A stretch of DNA of 11,715 nucleotides from Chloroflexota bacterium (GTDB taxonomy: Bacteria; Chloroflexota; Dehalococcoidia; E44-bin15), in the NCBI GenBank assembly GCA_015222405.1, contig JADFVG010000221.1, positions 1 through 11,715 of the forward strand, written 5' to 3'. The first letter of the stretch is position 1, and every line of letters starts with the position of its first letter. The notes under the pieces were generated by a model. It searched no databases. It saw only the letters and a list, made by a program, of their open reading frames with translations, and was not told the origin of the DNA. Of this stretch, positions 6,508 through 11,715 are shown piece after piece. Made by a program: the position numbers and the translations under genes.

Positions 6508-6536
6508 TTGCCATGTCAGTCTCGATGCGCTACCAT
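6508..6536 (+). promoter_or_regulatory. Sigma-70-type promoter of the helical protein-ADP-ribosylglycohydrolase operon
   Basis: -35 TTGCCA (6508-6513, five of six) and -10 TACCAT (6531-6536, four of six) are separated by 17 bp. A start near 6543 would leave a leader of about 20 nt before the TTG start at 6563. The -10 is weaker than that of the divergent partner, so the confidence is lower. Only 6 bp part the two -35 boxes, so the promoters probably compete or share a regulator. Confidence 0.4.
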
Positions 6537-6562
6537 GTTGTAAGCAGAAGGGGATAGGTGCC

Positions 6563-7165
6563 TTGGAAGAGAAAGGTAAGGGAGAGCTAAAGAGCGCCTT
6601 TGACGTCGCCATGGAGCGGGCGGCGAAGCTGGGAGCGGAATCGCCAGAGGAGATTAGAAAACGTGACCTTATGCCCCAGGGGGAAAGATTGGCTGCCCGC
6701 TATCTCAAGGGTCAGTGTAACCTTGTGGTTGAGCTGAGCAAGTATGGCGATGAGGAGAGAGGGTATGTAGCTAAAGGGGTTAAAGGTGTGCTTCTTAGAA
6801 ATCTGGATGTGCCCAAGAACGATGTGGTGAAAAGGACTAATCGCAGGGCAATGGAGGGGATCAAGAGCCTGAAGCAGGATAAGGGGGGCATTGAAAACGT
6901 ACATAGCAAATTGAGGCGCCTTTTCAAGCACTATGAGGAGGAAGGGGCAGAGCAAAGAAGGCAGGCTTACGAGGCATTGAAACAGGATTTCTACACGAAT
7001 CTCCAGCAGCTGGCTCAGCAGCGGGGCGTGCCAGCGGGCATTAGCATTGATGTCGAGCACCATCCCCAGTTTCAGGAGCAGTGGCAGTTGACTCTAGCTA
7101 AACTTGATTCCCAGTATCGCACGCTAGTGGAGGAATATAAACGCGAGATAGAGAGCATCCCTTGA
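6563..7165 (+). CDS. Uncharacterised helical protein, 200 aa
   Basis: I cannot assign a function. From the TTG at 6563 the protein has 200 residues, strongly charged and almost wholly helical, with no signal peptide or membrane segment. The first third (GELKSAFDVAMERAAKLG, then SPEEIRKR and QGERLAARYLKG) looks like a compact helical hairpin. The centre (about 100-155) is rich in Lys, Glu, Arg and Gln and could be a coiled coil. A loop, RGVPAGISIDVEHHPQF, is the only likely strand or turn region, and the C-terminus returns to helix. The frame is open back to 6449, but the earlier residues are not protein-like (MIQVQIVIQGVPVIKRSCHVSLDALPCCKQ) and overlap promoter elements. TTG 6563 has AGAAGGGG upstream; ATG 6611 is the alternative, without a ribosome site. 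It is followed after 17 bp by an ADP-ribosylglycohydrolase, so the two are surely co-transcribed. Confidence 0.75.
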   Translation: MEEKGKGELKSAFDVAMERAAKLGAESPEEIRKRDLMPQGERLAARYLKGQCNLVVELSKYGDEERGYVAKGVKGVLLRNLDVPKNDVVKRTNRRAMEGIKSLKQDKGGIENVHSKLRRLFKHYEEEGAEQRRQAYEALKQDFYTNLQQLAQQRGVPAGISIDVEHHPQFQEQWQLTLAKLDSQYRTLVEEYKREIESIP

Positions 7166-7182
7166 GGCAAAAAGGTGGCGAG

Positions 7183-8115
7183 ATGGATGAGGAAACCTTG
7201 AGATCGAAGTTCCTCGGCTCTCTGATCGGCACCGCGGTTGGGGATGCCTTGGGTGCATCTGTGGAGGGGTGGTACACGGTTACCGGGGGCCAGATTCAGT
7301 CACTAGCCGATAGAGTTGGCCTTCTGGTTTACACCGACGATACCCACATGGCCATCGGGGTTGCTGAGTCGCTGATAGAAAAGAAGGGCTTTGACGGTGA
7401 GCACATGGCGCATACCTTCGTCAGGAATTATGACCGTGAGCCTTTTCGGGGCTATGGGCCGGGACCGCCCCGTATCTTCGGGATGATAAAGGGCGGCGAA
7501 GCATGGGATCAGGCGGCTGAGAAATTGTATTCCGGCGGCTCCTATGGCAATGGCTCAGCGATGAGAATTGCGCCTGTAGGTATCTTCTACCATGATGACC
7601 CCACCACCTTAAAGGAGGTAGCCTATAAATCGAGCCACATCACCCACGCCCACGAACTGGGAAAACAGGGCGCTGCCTTGCAAGCCTGCGCCATCGCTTT
7701 GGCCACCATGGCGGAGCCATCTTCCCCCTTTGCCAGCGACGATTTCATCAAGGGGCTGAAGGACTTCGTAGATCATGATGTTTATCAGCAAAAACTGAGG
7801 AGCATAGAAAGCCTGATCGGGCAATGGGACAAAGCAAAGGTTGTCTTGGAGTTGGGCCATAGCATCGAGGCCTTCAATTCAGTTCCCACCGCCATCTATT
7901 CCTTTCTTACCCATTCCCGATCATTTGCGGGGGCTGTCCTTTATGCCATAAGCCTCGGTGGTGATACCGATACCATCGCTGCCATGACCGGGGCTATCTC
8001 CGGGGCTTATCTTGGCATTGAGGCTATTCCTGAAACATGGAAGCAAAGGCTGGAGAACAGGGAATATATTGAGGAATTGGCAGAGAAACTGTGGCTGATA
8101 AAGACAAAGGGATGA
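7183..8115 (+). CDS. ADP-ribosylglycohydrolase family protein (DraG/ARH3-like)
   Basis: A 310-residue cytoplasmic enzyme of the DraG/ARH family, which removes ADP-ribose from proteins or small molecules using two Mg ions. The fold's opening, KFLGSLIGTAVGDALG (9-24), is present. The metal-binding motifs are intact: TDDTHMA (51-57) and GGDTDTIAAMTGAISGAYLG (259-278). GNGSAMRIAPVG (122-133) matches the conserved GNG-AMR block. All expected acidic ligands (D52, D53, D261, D263) remain, so it should be active. The start is ATG 7183, with AAAGGTGG upstream; a TTG at 7162 overlaps the previous stop and lacks a site. It sits 17 bp behind the helical unknown gene. No nitrogenase gene is visible, so a classical DraG role is not supported; repair of ADP-ribosylated protein, or ADP-ribose ester chemistry, is equally possible. 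Confidence 0.93.
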   Translation: MDEETLRSKFLGSLIGTAVGDALGASVEGWYTVTGGQIQSLADRVGLLVYTDDTHMAIGVAESLIEKKGFDGEHMAHTFVRNYDREPFRGYGPGPPRIFGMIKGGEAWDQAAEKLYSGGSYGNGSAMRIAPVGIFYHDDPTTLKEVAYKSSHITHAHELGKQGAALQACAIALATMAEPSSPFASDDFIKGLKDFVDHDVYQQKLRSIESLIGQWDKAKVVLELGHSIEAFNSVPTAIYSFLTHSRSFAGAVLYAISLGGDTDTIAAMTGAISGAYLGIEAIPETWKQRLENREYIEELAEKLWLIKTKG

Positions 8116-8118
8116 GCA

Positions 8119-9099
8119 TCAAATGCGTAGCTCTATAACATCGCCATCTTCCAGGATGTGTTCCCGACTCACCCTCTGGCCGTCGAATTTCCCCGAGCCC
8201 CAGAGCTGGGCAAATTTTAATTTGGCGTGAAAATCCTTATGGATGGATTGGGCAAAATCCTCAACCGTACTTCCCCGTTTCAGGATTACCGGCTTCTCTA
8301 GGTCCGCTTTCCTGCCTGGTGCCTTGGTGTGTACCCTGATGATTTCCAGCCGGCGATAGAGCTCCTTCTTCAACATCTCAAGCCCCATTCCCTCTTTAGC
8401 CGAGATGGAGACGATAGGAAATTCAGCGCCGTATTGAGACTCCAATCTTCGATAATTCTCCCCTGAACCCTCGACATCGCCCTTATTGCCCACAACCAGA
8501 GCCTTCTTATGATATACCCACTGCTCGGTCGACTCTTTTCTCCCGATGGGCTTTATCCTGAGCTTTTCCAATTCCTCAAACATGGTTTCCATCTGGATTT
8601 TGGTGTCCTGGCTCAAATCCACCATAAGCAAAAGCAGGTCGGCACCTCGCAGCAGGTTGGGAAGCCAAGGCCGAGCGCCGCGGTCGATTATAGGGGGGAT
8701 ATCCACAAGCTGGATTTGAATATTTTCAAAGTTCATCATCCCTGGGGTGGGATTTTGAGTGCTATAGGGATAATCAGCTACATTGGGCGATGCCTCGGTA
8801 ACGGCCGCTACCAGTTGAGATTTGCCTGCATTGGGTAGGCCCACCAGTATCACTTGGCCGGCGCCCTCCTTCTTTACATAATAAGCATCAACCCTTCTAC
8901 CAGTGGCCAGCTTCCTTTGCGATTCCTCGCTGAATTTAGCGACCTTGCTCCTCAGCAGGGCGCGAAGCTTGTCGGTGCCCTTATGCTTGGGTATGGCGGA
9001 AAGCATAGCCTCCAGGGCCTCTACCTTCTCCTCAGGAGTCTTGGCCTGTCGGTAGGTCTTCTCGGCCTGAAAATACTCCGGTGGCAGGTTTGCCGGCAT
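8119..9099 (-). CDS. DRG-like (Obg-related) GTPase with C-terminal TGS domain
   Basis: A 326-residue GTPase resembling the DRG branch of the Obg superfamily, which in archaea and eukaryotes acts on ribosomes. In order it has a helical N-terminal segment (1-75), G1 GLPNAGKS (87-94), switch I YSTQNPTPG (112-120, like the FTTLxxxPG of DRG), G3 VDIPP (132-136), G4 NKGD (205-208), G5 SAK (233-235) and a TGS domain from about 256 (VHTKAPGRKADLEKPVILKRGSTVEDFAQSIH onward). The G3 motif DIPP replaces the usual D-T-P-G, an odd departure at the residue that senses the gamma-phosphate. There is no glycine-rich Obg domain, so it is not ObgE. The start ATG 9099 has GAGGGAAG upstream. It is the last gene of a minus-strand operon, 21 bp after the metallo-hydrolase, and its stop lies 3 bp from the stop of the convergent ADP-ribosylglycohydrolase. 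Confidence 0.9.
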   Translation of the reverse strand: MPANLPPEYFQAEKTYRQAKTPEEKVEALEAMLSAIPKHKGTDKLRALLRSKVAKFSEESQRKLATGRRVDAYYVKKEGAGQVILVGLPNAGKSQLVAAVTEASPNVADYPYSTQNPTPGMMNFENIQIQLVDIPPIIDRGARPWLPNLLRGADLLLLMVDLSQDTKIQMETMFEELEKLRIKPIGRKESTEQWVYHKKALVVGNKGDVEGSGENYRRLESQYGAEFPIVSISAKEGMGLEMLKKELYRRLEIIRVHTKAPGRKADLEKPVILKRGSTVEDFAQSIHKDFHAKLKFAQLWGSGKFDGQRVSREHILEDGDVIELRI

Positions 9100-9120
9100 G
9101 ACTTCCCTCTGTTTTCGACT

Positions 9121-9774
9121 CTAGCAGGCGTGCTTCAGCACCACGATCTCTGTGGCTTCCGGGAGCTGCCCCTGCTTGAAGTCCACCTCTGTGGTGTCCA
9201 TCCGTTTCACATTTTTCTTGCCCGCCAGGAAAGGCTCGACATCGGTTACCGGGAAAGAGGGGCACTTATCGGTCTTAAAATGCATCGGGATCACCACGCG
9301 GGGCTTGATCCGATCCACGACTTGGGTGGCTCCGGCAGCATCGATGGTGAAGGTTCCCGCCATCGGTATAAGGAGGACATCGACCTCGCCGATCTCGGCC
9401 AGTTGCTGCTCGCTGAGCCCATGACCAAGGTCTCCCAGGTGGCAGACCCTGACCCCGTTCACCGTGAAACAGAACATGTCGTTGGGACCGCGCTGGCTGC
9501 CGCCGCTGTCGTCATGATAGCTTGCTATTCCCTTGAACTCTATCCCCTTGGCTGAGTGGGTTCCCGTGCCCTTTACCACCTGAGGGTTACCGGGAACACC
9601 CTGGACATAGTTATGGTCGGCATGTTCATGGCTGACGACCACGATATCGGCAGCATCCTCTATTTTGCCATAATCAAGCCCAAACTGACCCGATTGGTAA
9701 GGGTCGGTGATGATCTTGGTTCCCTCATCTGAGGTGATGAGAAAAGCTGCATGACCGAGCCATTTCACCTTCAT
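9121..9774 (-). CDS. Metallo-beta-lactamase-fold metal-dependent hydrolase (UPF0173/UlaG-like)
   Basis: A 217-residue soluble hydrolase of the metallo-beta-lactamase fold, closest in pattern to the short UPF0173/UlaG-like group. It opens with MKVKWLGHAAFLI, typical of that group. The metal ligands are SHEHADHN (48-55), the lone His in ASYHDD (H87), GDLGH (D115) and the C-terminal PMHF (H165), so a two-metal site seems complete. Members hydrolyse phosphoesters, lactones or amides; the substrate here is unknown. The start is ATG 9774 with AAAGGAGG 7-8 nt upstream. It lies 37 bp after pepA and 21 bp before the DRG-like GTPase, in one minus-strand unit. Confidence 0.92.
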   Translation of the reverse strand: MKVKWLGHAAFLITSDEGTKIITDPYQSGQFGLDYGKIEDAADIVVVSHEHADHNYVQGVPGNPQVVKGTGTHSAKGIEFKGIASYHDDSGGSQRGPNDMFCFTVNGVRVCHLGDLGHGLSEQQLAEIGEVDVLLIPMAGTFTIDAAGATQVVDRIKPRVVIPMHFKTDKCPSFPVTDVEPFLAGKKNVKRMDTTEVDFKQGQLPEATEIVVLKHAC

Positions 9775-9811
9775 CGAAGACCTCCTTTTGAACTATTTTG
9801 CTGTGCAATCT

Positions 9812-11314
9812 TTATTCTTGAGCCAGGGCCAGGGCGAGGCTGACCAGGGTTCTGACCCCGACCCCGGTCGCCCCCTTGACCAGGAAGGCCTTGTCCTTTC
9901 GGCTTTCAGAGGTGCCGGCAATATCCAGGTGAACCCAGGGGGTCTCCTCAGCAAATTCGGCCAGGAACTGAGCAGCGCTTATCGCCCCTCCCCATCTTTC
10001 CCCTACGTTCTTGATATCAGCGACATCGCTTTTGTTCAGCTCCTTATACTCCTCATACATCGGCATCTGCCACATGCACTCGCCAGCCTCTTCCCCAGCC
10101 TTTATTACCCTGGCGATTAATTCCTCGTCGTTGCCGAATGCACCGCTACAGAAGTTGCCCAGGGCAACACGACAAGCGCCGGTCAAGGTGGCTACATCAA
10201 TCACCGGGGAAAGCCCTAACTTGCGCGCATAGCTCAGGGCATCGGCCAAAATGAGACGCCCTTCGGCATCAGTGGAGACGATCTCGATAGTCTTGCCGCT
10301 CATTGCCTTCAGGACATCCCCTGGCTTGAGGGCAGTGCCACTGGGGAGGTTCTCCGTCGCTGGGATCACCCCGGTAACGTTTATCTTGGGCCTGAGCTGC
10401 CCCAGGGCGCGCATAGCAGCGATCACCGTAGCCCCGCCAGCCATGTCCCCCTTCATCTCACCCATCCCCTCGGAGGGCTTGATCGAGATCCCCCCGGAAT
10501 CGAAGGTTACCCCCTTGCCAACGAAACCCAGGATGCCCTTTGACTGGTCATCCCCCTTATAGCTAAGGATGATGAGCTTCGACGGCTGCCTGCTGCCTTG
10601 TGCTACGCCGAGCAGGGCTCCCATCCCCAACCGCTCCATCTCCTCGCGCTCAATTACCTGGCACTCGAGCCCGTAGTCCTGTGCTATTTTCCTTGCTACC
10701 TCCGCCATATCGGTAGGGGTCATATAATTGGCCGGCTCGTTCGCCATATCCCGGGCCAGATTTGTCGCCTCGGCCAGAACTTTGCCCCTGGCGCATCCTT
10801 GCTCCATCTGGGGAAGCTTGCTCTCATCCTGCTCCACAATGAGCACTTCTTTGATCTCCCCCTGCTCTGGCTCCTTGGTCTGGTGCTTGCGGAAGGTATA
10901 GAGCCCCAGGATAGCGCCCTCGGCAACCGCCTGAGCCGATTTCTCGGAATCGATGCCTCCCGTGCCCGCTCCGTGGGCGATAGTGCCTACCCGCTCCACG
11001 CCTGCCTTACGCAGGTAGCGGCATGCCTCAGCAGTAACCCCCCGAACTCGACGGAGGTCCAGGCCCTTTTCCTTGCCTAAACCAGCAACAACCACCCTTG
11101 ACGGCTCGATCTTACCCAGGCTGTGAATTAGAGTGATTTCGTTAAGCTTGCCTTTGATCTCCCCCTCAGCAATAAGCTGGGTGATGATCCCGCCCAGAGC
11201 CCGGTCCACGGCTCCGGTGGCACCGGACGGCATTTTCACCCCCTCAAAGAGGTTGACTATGATGGCACCTAGCGGCAGCTTGGTGATGTCTCCAGATACG
11301 ACCTTAACCTCCAT
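9812..11314 (-). CDS. pepA: Leucyl aminopeptidase, M17 family (cytosol aminopeptidase)
   Basis: A full-length 500-residue M17 aminopeptidase, a cytoplasmic di-metal enzyme that removes N-terminal residues from peptides and works as a hexamer. The C-terminal catalytic domain is complete: VGKGVTFDSGG (265-275, K267 and D272), IKPSEGMGEMKGDMAGG (278-294, K279 and D290) and STDAEGRLILADAL (347-360, D349, E351, R353). These match the E. coli PepA ligands K270, D275, K282, D293, D352, E354 and R356 at a constant offset of three. The signature is STDAEGR where most members have NTDAEGR. The N-terminal macro-like domain is also present (about 1-150). The start ATG 11314 has AAAAGGAG upstream. A promoter lies in the 83-bp gap before it. 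The metallo-hydrolase follows after 37 bp. In some bacteria PepA also binds DNA, but nothing here shows that. Confidence 0.97.
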   Translation of the reverse strand: MEVKVVSGDITKLPLGAIIVNLFEGVKMPSGATGAVDRALGGIITQLIAEGEIKGKLNEITLIHSLGKIEPSRVVVAGLGKEKGLDLRRVRGVTAEACRYLRKAGVERVGTIAHGAGTGGIDSEKSAQAVAEGAILGLYTFRKHQTKEPEQGEIKEVLIVEQDESKLPQMEQGCARGKVLAEATNLARDMANEPANYMTPTDMAEVARKIAQDYGLECQVIEREEMERLGMGALLGVAQGSRQPSKLIILSYKGDDQSKGILGFVGKGVTFDSGGISIKPSEGMGEMKGDMAGGATVIAAMRALGQLRPKINVTGVIPATENLPSGTALKPGDVLKAMSGKTIEIVSTDAEGRLILADALSYARKLGLSPVIDVATLTGACRVALGNFCSGAFGNDEELIARVIKAGEEAGECMWQMPMYEEYKELNKSDVADIKNVGERWGGAISAAQFLAEFAEETPWVHLDIAGTSESRKDKAFLVKGATGVGVRTLVSLALALAQE

Positions 11315-11345
11315 CTTCCGCTCCTTTTTTCATTCTAGTTGCCTC

Positions 11346-11374
11346 ATAATAACGAAATCAAGGCCGGCACGCAA
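11346..11374 (-). promoter_or_regulatory. Possible promoter before pepA
   Basis: On the minus strand -10 TATTAT (11351-11346, five of six) lies 17 bp after a poor -35 TTGCGT (11374-11369; only TTG matches). Start near 11339, about 25 nt before ATG 11314. A competing pair, TTGATT with an 18-bp spacer and TAGAAT, overlaps but would put the start inside the ribosome site. The gene may also be read from upstream. Confidence 0.35.
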
Positions 11375-11397
11375 TATATGGATGAAGGTCGAAAAAA

Positions 11398-11715
11398 TCA
11401 GCGATTCGCCTGGCGCACGATCTTGTCTATTACTGGGGTGATGTCCCTTGAGGTATCCACAGCGAAGTGGTTGCGGCGGATCTTCTGCACTGAGGACCTC
11501 ATCTTCTGATACACCCTCCAGTCAGCATCCGACTGGTTGAGGGAATTGGATCCAGAATTGCGATCTTCAAGACGCTGGCGCACCACTTCCGGAGGAGCTT
11601 CGACGCGCACGATGATTAGCTTGGCTCCAATACGGTCAGCGATATGATACAGGTGCTCTCGATGGCGTTCTATCAGATTCGTGGCATCAAAGATGAGGGG
11701 TATTCCCCTTTTCAA
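11398..11715 (-). CDS. Predicted P-loop kinase (AAA_33/zeta-like), C-terminal part; N-terminus outside window
   Basis: The frame is open to the right edge, so the 105 residues seen are the C-terminal part of a longer protein; the only start candidate, a TTG at 11715-11713, is not credible. The visible part fits small predicted kinases of the P-loop superfamily: a strand and conserved block GIPLIFDATNLIERHREHLYHIADRIGAK, then LIIVRVEAPPEVVRQRLEDRN, where the Arg-x3-Arg spacing resembles the lid of nucleotide or polynucleotide kinases. The Walker A motif that would prove ATP binding must lie further right. The substrate is unknown. It ends 83 bp before pepA, with a possible promoter between, so it may or may not share a transcript with pepA. 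Confidence 0.75.
   Translation of the reverse strand: MKRGIPLIFDATNLIERHREHLYHIADRIGAKLIIVRVEAPPEVVRQRLEDRNSGSNSLNQSDADWRVYQKMRSSVQKIRRNHFAVDTSRDITPVIDKIVRQANR

Noticed and set aside
6434..6514. N-terminal extension of the YjbQ-like protein
   Set aside because: It covers the predicted promoter, exceeds normal family length, and ATG 6433 has a strong ribosome site.
8854..9555. Plus-strand open frame of 233 codons across the GTPase and metallo-hydrolase genes
   Set aside because: It crosses two well-supported minus-strand genes and their gap; the translation is a codon-bias shadow.
11388..11412. T-run after the kinase-like gene on the minus strand as an intrinsic terminator
   Set aside because: The stem before it is only three or four pairs (GCG/CGC), too weak for a convincing terminator.

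Overview
The window looks like a bacterial chromosome segment, possibly from Chloroflexota of the Dehalococcoidia type. That placement is inferred from gene content and style: paired family III CoA-transferases, a noncanonical tubulin/FtsZ-like GTPase, a DRG-like GTPase and strong AGGAGG ribosome sites with some GTG/TTG starts. No rRNA or marker gene confirms it. Sigma-70-type promoters and Shine-Dalgarno sites argue for a bacterium over an archaeon, although two GTPases have an archaeal/eukaryotic flavour. I saw no tRNA, rRNA, CRISPR array, insertion sequence or phage gene. Coding density is high; the longest gap without a gene is about 240 bases (2357-2596) and holds a promoter region.

Layout. 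(1) 1-1110, plus strand: a branched-chain amino-acid-type ABC solute-binding protein, cut by the left edge. It converges with (2) 1160-2356, minus strand: a 398-residue tubulin/FtsZ-superfamily protein with its own promoter (2469-2497), a leader of about 105 nt and a dyad upstream. (3) 2597-6433, minus strand: a four-gene operon read in the order YjbQ-like protein, alpha/beta hydrolase, CaiB/BaiF CoA-transferase A, CaiB/BaiF CoA-transferase B. (4) 6563-8115, plus strand: a helical protein of unknown function followed by an ADP-ribosylglycohydrolase. Its promoter lies back to back with that of operon 3, the two -35 boxes 6 bp apart. (5) 8119-11715, minus strand: a P-loop-kinase-type protein cut by the right edge, leucyl aminopeptidase (pepA), a metallo-beta-lactamase-fold hydrolase and a DRG-like TGS-domain GTPase.

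How they may work together. Operon 3 looks catabolic: two CoA-transferases that could form a heteromer or handle successive acids, with a hydrolase that could open a lactone or cleave an ester or C-C bond. The solute-binding protein at the left edge could supply an organic acid or amino acid, but it is on the other strand and any link is speculative. The helical protein plus ADP-ribosylglycohydrolase may be a small ADP-ribose-related module. The right-hand operon mixes peptide turnover with a GTPase of probable ribosome-associated function. Most of the window is ordinary metabolism. The best leads are the tubulin-like protein with its regulatory region, and the uncharacterised partner of the ADP-ribosylglycohydrolase.
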